Translations under genes and position numbers: made by a program
The notes under the pieces: generated by a model
The model's input: only the letters and a program-made list of their open reading frames with translations
Told to the model about the DNA's origin: nothing
Database searches by the model: none
Origin: an uncultured Bacteriovoracaceae bacterium
GTDB taxonomy: Bacteria > Bdellovibrionota > Bacteriovoracia > Bacteriovoracales > Bacteriovoracaceae
Assembly: GCA_938034385.1 (NCBI GenBank)
Contig: CALHLC010000009.1
Span: forward strand, 1-64,000
Direction of reading: 5' to 3'
Length of the DNA stretch: 64,000 bases
Shown: positions 43,426 through 51,811 of the stretch, piece after piece
How the letters are laid out: every line of letters starts with the position of its first letter
Numbering within the stretch: the stretch's first letter is position 1

Positions 43426-43795
43426 TAAACTCAACCGCAATTTTTCTATAGTGAAGAAGAGGTTTTTCAAAATATTCCCATGCAATATCTTGCACAGGTA
43501 TTGCTTTTAATCTTAAAGAATTTCTAAGAGATAAGAGTTCAGGGTTAACAACTCGATAAAGTTTCCATGCTGATTTCTGATAATTTACTCTCACATTTAT
43601 AGCTCTTGCAGCAAACTTTCCATCTTTGAAAATTTTAATATGCTCTCTGTCTACAATATGATCGATCCTTCCAAGATTTATCCAAACCACATTTTCTGGG
43701 CCAATGCTCAAAATTTTAAAATTTTGTTCTTCATTAATTTCTAGGGCAAACACAGCTTGAGACGTGATTAGAAGTGATAGAAAAAGAATTTTCAT
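43346..43795 (-). CDS. Exported protein of unknown function overlapping dapF antisense
   Basis: 149 residues with signal peptide MKILFLSLLITSQAVFA. The mature part begins beta-rich (FKILSIGPENVVWINLGRID) and ends basic, with no cysteine and no recognised domain. It is the last gene of a five-gene minus-strand run, 5 bases after the cytochrome gene. Its final 26 codons lie antisense to dapF. Confidence 0.6.
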   Translation of the reverse strand: MKILFLSLLITSQAVFALEINEEQNFKILSIGPENVVWINLGRIDHIVDREHIKIFKDGKFAARAINVRVNYQKSAWKLYRVVNPELLSLRNSLRLKAIPVQDIAWEYFEKPLLHYRKIAVEFTNENIDRKKHDSQFLRTHNLDPKTLQ

Positions 43796-43800
43796 GTATT

Positions 43801-44268
43801 TTATTCTACGCGAAGTAGAGAGATATATTTTGCTAGGTCCTTAATTTCCTTGTCCTCAAGCCCTTTGTGAGCATCAGCGACAGTAGAAGGACGAGAACCA
43901 CTTGCTAATTGATTAATATGATCAACTATATACCAGCTATGTTGACCAGCAATGAGCGGAGATTTTTCACTTTCATTCCCTTCACCCTGAGGACCATGGC
44001 AGCCCATACAGTTTTTGCCTTCAGTATAAAGAGCATGTGAAGCAGCAATTACAGGATCATTCATATCAAGACCCTCTTCTTTTTTTTCTTCAGTTTTCGT
44101 ATTACCAGCTAGTTTTGCTGCAGCTTCTTTTTTGTGATCATCAATAGTTTTTAATAAGTGTGAACGATTTAATACTACTTTATCATCATGAACTTTTTTA
44201 TAATCTGATAGATTTAGAAAAAAAGTGCATAGACATAAAAATAATGTAAAAAGAATAATTCGTGTCAT
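43801..44268 (-). CDS. Monoheme c-type cytochrome without a C-terminal Met ligand
   Basis: 155 residues with an N-terminal hydrophobic signal or anchor, a Lys/Glu-rich linker (about 40-68), and one c-type domain. Heme attaches at C87-M-G-C90-H91. The fold follows c4/c553 proteins (SPLIAGQHSWYIVDHINQLA, DKEIKDLAKYISLL), but no Met occurs after residue 88. His110, His117 or His134 might ligate instead. No oxidase nearby. It lies 24 bases after apt. Confidence 0.85.
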   Translation of the reverse strand: MTRIILFTLFLCLCTFFLNLSDYKKVHDDKVVLNRSHLLKTIDDHKKEAAAKLAGNTKTEEKKEEGLDMNDPVIAASHALYTEGKNCMGCHGPQGEGNESEKSPLIAGQHSWYIVDHINQLASGSRPSTVADAHKGLEDKEIKDLAKYISLLRVE

Positions 44269-44292
44269 GTAGCGTAGTATAAGTGAATTTAC

Positions 44293-44799
44293 TTAATATT
44301 CAAACACAGATTTTATTGGAATCTCGGAATTTCTAAGATCATTAAGGAAAGTTAAATCAATTAAGGCCAAACATCCCTGAATATCTAAATTGGCTTTATT
44401 GCAAAGCTTAATTGAAGCTTTTAATGTCCCACCTGTAGCGATGACATCATCAACTATAATTATTTTTTGTTTGTTATAAAGAGTGGAAACCTCAAGTGTA
44501 TCTTCTCCGTATTCTAAAGAATAAGACTCGCTGATGACCGGAGGAGGTAGTTTTCCTTTTTTTCTAATTGGAATAAATCCTATGTCTAATTTTTGAGCAA
44601 TGGCTGCTGCAAAAATAAATCCTCGTGACTCTATACCAGCAATAGCCTCAATCCCATCCCAATTGATAAGTGATATGACCTCATCAATTGTTTCTGAAAA
44701 ATGATGGCTAAGAAGTGGAGTGATATCTTTAAAAATAATTCCTTTTTTTGGAAAATCAGGAACGTCTCTAATAAGTCTTTCTAATTCAGATTTATTCAT
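44293..44799 (-). CDS. apt: Adenine phosphoribosyltransferase
   Basis: 168 residues. Salvages adenine to AMP using PRPP. PRPP motif IIIVDDVIATGGT; the adenine-binding side shows GIESRGFIFAAAIA and PIRKKGKLP. Normal length. It sits in a minus-strand run: homoserine kinase-like, THUMP methyltransferase, apt, cytochrome, orphan, with gaps of 5-24 bases or overlaps. Confidence 0.93.
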   Translation of the reverse strand: MNKSELERLIRDVPDFPKKGIIFKDITPLLSHHFSETIDEVISLINWDGIEAIAGIESRGFIFAAAIAQKLDIGFIPIRKKGKLPPPVISESYSLEYGEDTLEVSTLYNKQKIIIVDDVIATGGTLKASIKLCNKANLDIQGCLALIDLTFLNDLRNSEIPIKSVFEY

Positions 44800-44814
44800 G
44801 TAGTAGAGAATAAA

Positions 44815-46065
44815 TTACATCTGGTGATAAGTATATAAAAGACAATCTAGAGGGCCATGAGAAAAAGGGTTTTTATGCTCTGCTCGAAGGCGTATCTTCC
44901 CAAGCAATTGTTTATCAGAGCTCATAATAGAAAATCGTGAGTTTTTATAATTTTGTTTAAAGTTCTCACCCATCTCATGATATAGAGTTGCAACTTTTTC
45001 ATCTATGGCATCAAGTCGTTGACCAAAGGGTGGATTAGAAAATAGAAGATTTTTATCATCTGTGAATTGATCAAATTTATAGGCATTCTTACTAGAAAAA
45101 CTCACAAGATGATGCCAACCAATTCTTTGAAAACCTGTTTGAGTTTGATCTAGTGTTTTTCGACTAAAGTCATTACCGTGAATAATTGGATCGATCTTTG
45201 CTTCAATTTTTTCTTTATAGTGGCGCTTAGCTGCTCTTAATTTGTTATTAAACTGATTGCTTTTAGAAATGGAATCTAGAAATTTATATTTTTGAAAATT
45301 CCATTTTTGATCACCGTTTAAGATATCATCTAATTGATTAAATCTTGGAGAGATAGCAAGCTTTTTTATAATTGCTTCAAATAAAAAAGTTCCAGAACCA
45401 CAGGTTAAATCAATGAAGTTTTCTGTTTCATGATTCCATTTAGATAAATCTATCAGTCCGGCTGCCAGATTTTCTCTAACAGGAGCTTCTTGGTTTCTTA
45501 ACCTATATCCTCTATGACCCAGGGTTGATCCGAGAAGATCTACCATCAATGTTAATCGCTCTTTTTTCCCTTCTTTAATATCTTTAGGACTTAAGTGACA
45601 GGTAATTGAGACATCTGGATTTTTAGTATCAATATAGGGCCTTTTTCCGAGTTCAGAGTTAAAGCGATCACAGAGAGCATCTTTTCCTAACATTGCTAGA
45701 TAAAGAGTATTTTTAAACTGAGATTTTTTCTTCAAAGTTTCTGAAACACCTTGAGTAAAGTTAAATTTGAAAGTTTGGTTTAAATTAAAAAATCTGGGCC
45801 AATTAATACTTTTCAAACCAACATAAATATCTTTTTCTTTTTTAACGTCAAAATCAAATAAGATGATTTGCAATCGACTTGCTATTCTACAATAGAGAAT
45901 AATGTCTATTATACTTTCTTTAGAGATTTTAAAATGAACTCCTCGCGAACTCATTTTAGTAGATGTTGCTCCTAACTTTTTAAGCTCTTGATCTAAAACA
46001 CCTTCGAGACCTTTAGGGCAAGTTGCATAATAAGCGTTTATATATTTTTTAAGAACTATGCTCAT
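44815..46065 (-). CDS. THUMP-domain rRNA guanine-N2 methyltransferase (RlmL N-half/YpsC type)
   Basis: 416 residues. An N-terminal THUMP region (about 15-165) is followed by a class I SAM methyltransferase. Motifs: FIDLTCGSGTFLFEAI (SAM binding) and LLFSNPPFGQRL (N-P-P-F, catalytic for exocyclic N2 methylation). The EAPVRENLAAGLI segment is typical. By family it should methylate G2445 of 23S rRNA. It lacks the second RlmK half found in gamma-proteobacteria. Starts inside the end of the preceding gene (17-base overlap). Confidence 0.88.
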   Translation of the reverse strand: MSIVLKKYINAYYATCPKGLEGVLDQELKKLGATSTKMSSRGVHFKISKESIIDIILYCRIASRLQIILFDFDVKKEKDIYVGLKSINWPRFFNLNQTFKFNFTQGVSETLKKKSQFKNTLYLAMLGKDALCDRFNSELGKRPYIDTKNPDVSITCHLSPKDIKEGKKERLTLMVDLLGSTLGHRGYRLRNQEAPVRENLAAGLIDLSKWNHETENFIDLTCGSGTFLFEAIIKKLAISPRFNQLDDILNGDQKWNFQKYKFLDSISKSNQFNNKLRAAKRHYKEKIEAKIDPIIHGNDFSRKTLDQTQTGFQRIGWHHLVSFSSKNAYKFDQFTDDKNLLFSNPPFGQRLDAIDEKVATLYHEMGENFKQNYKNSRFSIMSSDKQLLGKIRLRAEHKNPFSHGPLDCLLYTYHQM

Positions 46066-46990
46066 ATTTAATACTTCTGTTAATTAATTGTTGATAAGAT
46101 AATTTTCTTTGAGGGTCTAAGTCCCCAATTAAAAATCGCTGAATCCTCCAAAGGGCCACTGAGAAAAGACCGACATGAATAAAGTCATCTATGGATTGAT
46201 ATTCCTGTTTAGTAAGAGTCAATTGATTTTGATAACTATTAATATATAATTTCACGAGTTCATGATCGATTTGATCATCACGCAAGCAAGTCCCTGAAAT
46301 ACTTATTCCTATATCAAGAACTCTGCGACCAACTCCAGCTTGTTCAAAGTCAATCATCTTCTTTAAGATAAAATCTTTAGAAAACAAGCAATTATCATAA
46401 TAAAGATCACCGTGGATTATAGTTCTAGGGAAGCTTCGGTTGATTCTTTTAATCCTCTCTGGAGAAAAGATTTCTTTGTAAGCAGCTTTAAAATCCTGAG
46501 GGCATTTTGGGTGAGCAAGTGAAAGAGAGATTTGATCAAAGTTTTGTCCGATATCTTTATAGTCTCGAATTGAAGATAGTTCTTGAGTTGAAAATTTTAG
46601 GCAATGTAGCTTAGCAAGAGCTAAGGCTATTTCTGAAACGGTTCCTGCTGAGATCTTCTTTACTGTCGCATTAATGAATGGAAATAAAGCTCCACATGAG
46701 TTACCAAACTGAAAAATATTTTTCCCAGCTAAGGTTTTCAATGGAGTTAAAGAGAGTGGAAAATTTTTATTGCTCAGGGCGTCAAGGATAGATAGCTCTC
46801 TATTTAGTTGATCGTGAGATTTGTCATTAGATATTTTAAGCAAAAACTTACTATTTGCTCCTGTTTGAACGGAGTAATTTGAGTTTGAGATCCCATGGCT
46901 TTGTGGAGTAATGCTTAAGACGTCCTTTATCCCATAATTACTTAAGATTTCCTTAATTTGAAGATCTGTGAATTTTGAATAATCTGCCAT
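46049..46990 (-). CDS. Homoserine kinase-like phosphotransferase (APH fold)
   Basis: 313 residues. Aminoglycoside-phosphotransferase/choline-kinase fold: nucleotide-binding FLLKIS, Brenner-type catalytic loop IIHGDLYYDNCLF, metal-binding MIDFEQAG. The N-terminal region and C-terminal WRIQRFL resemble ThrB2-type homoserine kinase, which phosphorylates homoserine for threonine synthesis. Other small-molecule kinases share the fold. First gene of the run. Confidence 0.65.
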   Translation of the reverse strand: MADYSKFTDLQIKEILSNYGIKDVLSITPQSHGISNSNYSVQTGANSKFLLKISNDKSHDQLNRELSILDALSNKNFPLSLTPLKTLAGKNIFQFGNSCGALFPFINATVKKISAGTVSEIALALAKLHCLKFSTQELSSIRDYKDIGQNFDQISLSLAHPKCPQDFKAAYKEIFSPERIKRINRSFPRTIIHGDLYYDNCLFSKDFILKKMIDFEQAGVGRRVLDIGISISGTCLRDDQIDHELVKLYINSYQNQLTLTKQEYQSIDDFIHVGLFSVALWRIQRFLIGDLDPQRKLSYQQLINRSIKYEHSS

Positions 46991-47085
46991 AGATAATCTT
47001 TTAACCGCTCTATTAATTGTGTGTGTAGCTATGCTAGATTATTAGCGTAAATATCATATTAATTAAAGCAAAAGGAAATTAATAC

Positions 47086-48444
47086 ATGGAAATGCAAACA
47101 GAAGGAACACCTATGAAGACAACTTATCCAAATATGAGTGGATTTGATAATTTAACTTATAAAGTTAAAGACATCTCACTTGCTGATTGGGGAAGAAAAG
47201 AGATCACTCTAGCTGAAGCAGAAATGCCAGGACTAATGAGCTTGAGAGAAGAGTTTAAAGGTAAATTTCCTCTTAAGGGTTCAAGAATAGCAGGTTGCCT
47301 TCACATGACTATTCAAACTGCAGTTTTAATTGAAACTCTAGTTGATCTAGGAGCTGAGGTAACTTGGTCAAGCTGTAATATTTTCTCTACTCAAGATCAC
47401 GCAGCTGCAGCCATTGCTAAAGCTGGAGTACCAGTTTTTGCTTGGAAAGGGATGAATGAAGAAGAATTTGAATGGTGTATCGAAAAAACTCTTTGCGGAT
47501 TTGAAGGTGGAAAAGCGCTTAACATGATCCTTGATGATGGTGGAGATTTAACTAATATGGTTCTTGATAAGTACCCTGAATTAACTTCAGCTATTAAAGG
47601 TTTATCAGAAGAAACGACAACTGGTGTTCATAGACTTTATGAAAGAGTAAAAAACGGAACACTTTCTATTCCAGCTATAAATATTAATGATTCTGTAACT
47701 AAGTCTAAGTTTGATAATAAATATGGATGTAAAGAGTCTTGTGTTGATGCAATTAGAAGAGCAACAGATGTGATGATTGCTGGTAAGGTTGCAGTTGTTG
47801 CTGGATATGGAGATGTCGGTAAAGGTTCAGCAGCTTCGCTTAAGGGAGCTGGAGCAAGAGTTATCATTACTGAAATCGATCCAATTTGTGCTCTACAAGC
47901 AGCAATGGATGGTTTCAAAGTTGCTAAAATGGACAATGCAATTAAAGAAGCAAATATAGTTGTAACTGCTACAGGAAATAAGGATATTTTAACTGGTAAG
48001 CATTTTGAAATGATGAATGATAAAACAATTGTTTGTAATATTGGTCACTTTGATAATGAAATAGATGTTGCATGGTTAAATACTAAACATGGTAATACAA
48101 AGCAAGAGATTAAGCCTCAAGTTGATCTTTATAATATAGATGGAAAAGATATTATTCTTCTAGCAGAAGGAAGGTTAGTAAATCTTGGTTGTGCTACAGG
48201 GCATCCATCATTTGTTATGTCTAATTCTTTTACAAACCAAGTTTTAGCTCAGCTAGAGCTTTGGAACAATTCAGATAAATATGAAAATAATGTTTATATG
48301 CTACCGAAGCATCTTGATGAAAAAGTTGCTAGACTTCACCTTAAAAAAATTGGTGTTGAGTTAGAAGAATTATCAAAAGAGCAAGCTGAGTATATTGGCG
48401 TAACAGTTGCTGGTCCTTATAAGCCAGATTATTACAGATACTAA
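47086..48444 (+). CDS. ahcY: Adenosylhomocysteinase
   Basis: 452 residues. Hydrolyses S-adenosylhomocysteine to homocysteine and adenosine, keeping methylation going. NAD site [10 protein letters not shown] (about 244-253); substrate residues in [16 protein letters not shown]; the KPDYYRY C-terminus is diagnostic. AAGGAA lies 9-10 bases before the ATG. It is followed directly by rpiB (no gap), a plausible two-gene unit for recycling adenosine-derived ribose. Confidence 0.96.
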   Translation: MEMQTEGTPMKTTYPNMSGFDNLTYKVKDISLADWGRKEITLAEAEMPGLMSLREEFKGKFPLKGSRIAGCLHMTIQTAVLIETLVDLGAEVTWSSCNIFSTQDHAAAAIAKAGVPVFAWKGMNEEEFEWCIEKTLCGFEGGKALNMILDDGGDLTNMVLDKYPELTSAIKGLSEETTTGVHRLYERVKNGTLSIPAININDSVTKSKFDNKYGCKESCVDAIRRATDVMIAGKVAVVAGYGDVGKGSAASLKGAGARVIITEIDPICALQAAMDGFKVAKMDNAIKEANIVVTATGNKDILTGKHFEMMNDKTIVCNIGHFDNEIDVAWLNTKHGNTKQEIKPQVDLYNIDGKDIILLAEGRLVNLGCATGHPSFVMSNSFTNQVLAQLELWNNSDKYENNVYMLPKHLDEKVARLHLKKIGVELEELSKEQAEYIGVTVAGPYKPDYYRY

Positions 48445-48876
48445 ATGAATATTTATATTGGTTCTGATCATGCTGCCTTTGATGAAAAGGCAGCACTGAT
48501 TAAACATTTATCAAAACTTACTACTAAAGATTTAGGAACAGATTCTAAAGAGTCTTGTAACTATCCTGATTTTGCAAAAGCTGTTTCAAAAGCTGTTCAA
48601 GCAGATAAGGAGGGTTTAGGGATCCTACTTTGTGGAAGTGGCATAGGTGTTTCTATGGTGGCCAATAGATATAAAAATGTTAGAGCAGCTCGTTGCTTAA
48701 GTGTTGAAGATGCTAAGTTAAGCCGGCAGCATAATAATTCAAATGTCCTATGCCTGGCTGCTAGAATGAATTCTTTTGAAGAAATTAAGTTAATTGTAGA
48801 GACATGGTTAGATACTAAGTTTGAAGGAGGCCGACACCTTACTCGTGTCGACCTCTTTAATGAATTAGGCTGTTAG
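48445..48876 (+). CDS. rpiB: Ribose-5-phosphate isomerase B
   Basis: 143 residues. Interconverts ribose-5-phosphate and ribulose-5-phosphate. GSDHAAF near the N-terminus, catalytic Cys63 in LLCGSGIGVS, and the RAARC and HNNSNVLCLAAR blocks are typical. The ATG follows the ahcY stop directly. The last 4 bases overlap the stop of the convergent gene. Confidence 0.93.
   Translation: MNIYIGSDHAAFDEKAALIKHLSKLTTKDLGTDSKESCNYPDFAKAVSKAVQADKEGLGILLCGSGIGVSMVANRYKNVRAARCLSVEDAKLSRQHNNSNVLCLAARMNSFEEIKLIVETWLDTKFEGGRHLTRVDLFNELGC
48827..48858 (+). terminator. Possible terminator hairpin inside the 3' end of rpiB
   Basis: GAGG-c-CGACAC (48827-48837) pairs with GTGTCG-a-CCTC (48845-48855) with one mismatch, followed by only TTT. 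Unusually GC-rich for the region. The short T run makes termination uncertain. Confidence 0.35.
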
Positions 48877-49364
48877 AAACGCAATCCAAAGCCTAGTGCT
48901 GGTGAAATAGCTAATTCTCCTTTGCTAAGATTTGATGTCGCACCAAGATTAAACGTATAATTTTTCTTTTTTCCAAACAACCATTGATAACCAAAACCAA
49001 GATCTAGACTGACTCTTGATTTTTGATTTTTTTGAAGTTCTAAAACTGGAGATGCAAGGGCATAAAAGGAGTTTTGTTGTATTCCTTTTAAGTAGTATTT
49101 ATTTTGTATTTTTAGATCAGTAGATATGTTTTTATCTTTATTGGCATAATGAAAGATTGAATTTAGCCCAAGTGAATATTTATCTGAGAGGTGCCTTTCA
49201 TAATTTATTCCGAGTGAATAGCGATCACCAGATACAGAAGAAGTTCCATAGCCTGGATCAATTAAAGAAAACGAATTTAGAGTTTGAGTTGAATATTGTT
49301 TTTCTATGATTGGATAAGTCAAAGCAAGGAATGGAAAAATAAGAACAAATAAAAAGTAATGCAT
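48873..49364 (-). CDS. Small outer-membrane beta-barrel-like protein
   Basis: 163 residues with signal peptide (1-16). Glycine/aromatic alternation (YSLGINYERHLSDKYSLGLN, SRVSLDLGFGYQWLFG) and C-terminal LGFGLRF, ending in Phe as outer-membrane barrels do. About eight strands fit the length. The ribosome site AAAGGAG and the ATG both lie in a 9-bp hairpin. Confidence 0.68.
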   Translation of the reverse strand: MHYFLFVLIFPFLALTYPIIEKQYSTQTLNSFSLIDPGYGTSSVSGDRYSLGINYERHLSDKYSLGLNSIFHYANKDKNISTDLKIQNKYYLKGIQQNSFYALASPVLELQKNQKSRVSLDLGFGYQWLFGKKKNYTFNLGATSNLSKGELAISPALGFGLRF

Positions 49365-49395
49365 AAAACTCCTTTAATGTTTTTAAGAGTTTTAT
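49363..49395 (-). promoter_or_regulatory. Hairpin covering the ribosome site and start codon of the small barrel gene
   Basis: ATAAAACTC (49387-49395 on the minus strand) pairs exactly with GAGTTTTAT (49363-49371). The second arm contains the end of the AAAGGAG site and the first two bases of the ATG at 49362-49364. The mostly A-U stem with a 15-base loop could melt with temperature. Confidence 0.4.
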
Positions 49396-49468
49396 TCAAT
49401 TTAGAATTAAAAGATAGGCAGTTAACTTTTTCTTAACCTACTTAACGAAATATTTACAGTGCATTAAC

Positions 49469-51139
49469 TTACTCTAGACGATAAGAACTTTTTTGATATC
49501 GAGCAGAGATAGTTGAAAAAATTTGACTACTACTAGAGCGTATTGCAGCTTTGGATGTAATGTTTTGTGCAATCTCTCTTGTAAGATTTACCCCACCTTT
49601 TGAAGGAGCTTGTTTCTTCATGCTGTTTAAGTAGCTTGAAAAAGGGTTACTATTATTTGATTTCTTAGAAGAAGATAGACTTCTTGACCTTGAGCCGATC
49701 CTATAATTATTGCTTTTACGGAAAGATGAATTTGTAAGATTCTCTTTCTTGGCATTGTCTGGGTTGATTTGTGATAGAAGGCTTGCAATATTATTGGGAA
49801 TACCTGCAGCTTTTGCCTGGTTAAAAGAACTGGCACTTTTAACATCAGTAGATTTTTTAAGTAAGGAGTTAAACTTTTTTGTTTGCTTGTTCGCAAATTT
49901 TTGATCTCTAACATAGCTTGCATCAGTTTTAGAATATGTTCCTTCTGAAATATCAGAGATGTCTTTATAAAGTTTCTTCTTTATGTGAGCAGGTACTACA
50001 CCGTCATCTAGAGAAGAAATAAAAGTTTGAATCCGAGAATTAAAACATGTATTGGTTTTTCTACATTGGCACTGCTTATCTATTTTTCCACTTGCATCAA
50101 TGCAAGTACTTTCGTTTCCTTCAGAGTTAGAAGCGAAATTAATATCAAGACAGAAATTTGCATAATCAGGATGGTCTTTCATGGAAGGTGAACATGTACA
50201 ATTTGAGTTTTGTTGGCAGACAGTCTTTATTCCAAGCTGACTTGCAGCACTTAAAGAAGCATCTCTTAACTTTGCTCTCCCTTTTTCTTGTTTGTTATAA
50301 GCAATAGAGAGTGCACTTGATAATGCAACTCTTATCCCAGCTTGAGCAGCTTCTTGAAAATTAAATTGAGGCCAAATAGCTAAAGCCATTGCAACTCCAT
50401 AACAAACAGCACCAGATACAAAAATTGTTTTTTGAGTTTTGTGATCCTTTCTTTTCCCTTCATTTAATCTAGCATGGCTATAAAATCCTTCAGCGTGTAT
50501 TGATTTTCTTGGAGCTCTTTTAAATTTTTGTTCAATATCGTTTTCTCTACCTGATTGAATTAAACCAACTCCCATATTAGCGACGGTCATGGCAATGTCA
50601 CAAATTTTTGTTAGGGTTTGAGATTGCTTGGCTCCCTTAGCTTTTTGTGCCGCAGCTTCACTTGCTGCCGCATCTGTAGCTGCTTGTGTTGCAGCTTTTG
50701 TTGACTCTTCAGCTGCATCAGTAGCTGCTTGTGTTACAGAGTCTGATACTAGCTCTCTACTCTGATTTATTGACTCTCTAGCCGCAGTAGATGCTGCTTT
50801 CTTTGCAGCTGCATCTGCAGCTTTTTTACTTGCTTCAGCGGTTGCTTTTTTGGCAGTTGCATCAGCAGCGACATCTACTGCACCTTTTGAAAATAACTTA
50901 GCAAAATTAGCAAAGTTTAATAGGCCCATTGTTATCATGTTGAAGGCCATACTTAGATAAGGAAGAGACTTTTCTCCGCCTGTTTGTTCATCTTGGTTGC
51001 AATCTCCATTGAAGACATCACCTCCACATAGCTGTTCAGCCATGTTTTTATTTTTTTCATCAAAGTTTAATTGTTCCTCTGAAAATCCTAAAGGGATAGC
51101 TAAGTTAAAAATTAGAACAAAATTAATGATGTGTTTCAT
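49469..51139 (-). CDS. Exported Ala-rich coiled-coil protein of unknown function
   Basis: 556 residues with signal peptide (1-20). A long Ala/Lys/Asp/Glu segment (about 90-170, repeats of AAxxAA type) is strongly helical or coiled-coil, next to hydrophobic stretches near 62-80, 182-196 and 240-262. A Cys cluster (about 310-366: CQQNSNCTC, CIDAS, CQCRKTNTC) follows, then a Ser/Asn/Lys-rich tail. No family recognised. Membrane association is likely. Confidence 0.62.
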   Translation of the reverse strand: MKHIINFVLIFNLAIPLGFSEEQLNFDEKNKNMAEQLCGGDVFNGDCNQDEQTGGEKSLPYLSMAFNMITMGLLNFANFAKLFSKGAVDVAADATAKKATAEASKKAADAAAKKAASTAARESINQSRELVSDSVTQAATDAAEESTKAATQAATDAAASEAAAQKAKGAKQSQTLTKICDIAMTVANMGVGLIQSGRENDIEQKFKRAPRKSIHAEGFYSHARLNEGKRKDHKTQKTIFVSGAVCYGVAMALAIWPQFNFQEAAQAGIRVALSSALSIAYNKQEKGRAKLRDASLSAASQLGIKTVCQQNSNCTCSPSMKDHPDYANFCLDINFASNSEGNESTCIDASGKIDKQCQCRKTNTCFNSRIQTFISSLDDGVVPAHIKKKLYKDISDISEGTYSKTDASYVRDQKFANKQTKKFNSLLKKSTDVKSASSFNQAKAAGIPNNIASLLSQINPDNAKKENLTNSSFRKSNNYRIGSRSRSLSSSKKSNNSNPFSSYLNSMKKQAPSKGGVNLTREIAQNITSKAAIRSSSSQIFSTISARYQKSSYRLE

Positions 51140-51290
51140 AATATGATTATATAAGAGTAATAAACAAAATCTGAGCTTTTGCTTCTTCCTCTAATCTCAA
51201 TGGTTTGAGTAAATAAGAGTGCCTAGGATTGTTGGCAGTATAGGTTTTAAGGGCTGTTTACAAAAGTCATGAATTTTGCGAAAACTAGCT

Positions 51291-51791
51291 ATGGATAAAA
51301 AGATTCACCACACTCATGAAAATGAATTAACTCACTCAATGGTTCATTATCTCTTAACTATTCATAAACTAAAAGAAGTGAATGGTTATGCAAGAGTTAC
51401 AGATATAGCTAAAGACCTGAATTTAACTAAAGGTAGCGTTTCTACTGCTGTAAATAATTTAAAAAAAAGAAGCTTAATCCAGGAAAATGAGAGTAAGTTT
51501 TTACTTCTTTCAGAAAAAGGTCATGAGGAAGTTCACAAGATTCTAAGTTCTAGAACTTTATTGTTTTATTTCCTAAAAGACTTTATAGGGGTTAGTGAAG
51601 AATATGCTCACAAGGACTCATGTTTAATGGAGCACTTGTTGAGCAATGAAACAAGGGCTGGGCTCTTTAACTTCATGAAAAAGATTCTTGAAGGCAAAGC
51701 TGCTGATTTCTCATCTAGTATCAATTTAGCAAAATACTCATCTATAAATGAATTTCTTGAAGATCAAAAAGGTGATACATATTTAAAGTAA
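51291..51791 (+). CDS. DtxR/MntR-family metal-responsive regulator
   Basis: 166 residues from ATG 51291 (the frame also has TTG at 51276). N-terminal winged helix (about 15-70, ARVTDIAKDLNLTKGSVSTAV), then the dimerisation/metal domain. DtxR-like ligands are partly kept: HKDSCLMEH gives the H-x3-C-x2-E-H set, while the usual first-site His appears as Arg in SSRTLL. No SH3-like third domain. It lies 20 bases before the M3 peptidase gene and may control it or be merely co-transcribed. Confidence 0.78.
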   Translation: MDKKIHHTHENELTHSMVHYLLTIHKLKEVNGYARVTDIAKDLNLTKGSVSTAVNNLKKRSLIQENESKFLLLSEKGHEEVHKILSSRTLLFYFLKDFIGVSEEYAHKDSCLMEHLLSNETRAGLFNFMKKILEGKAADFSSSINLAKYSSINEFLEDQKGDTYLK

Positions 51792-51811
51792 CATTTTAAG
51801 GAGAAGTAACC

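Noticed and set aside
46991-47085. Possible SAH riboswitch before ahcY
   Set aside because: The leader is short, A/T-rich and has no conserved SAH riboswitch stems.
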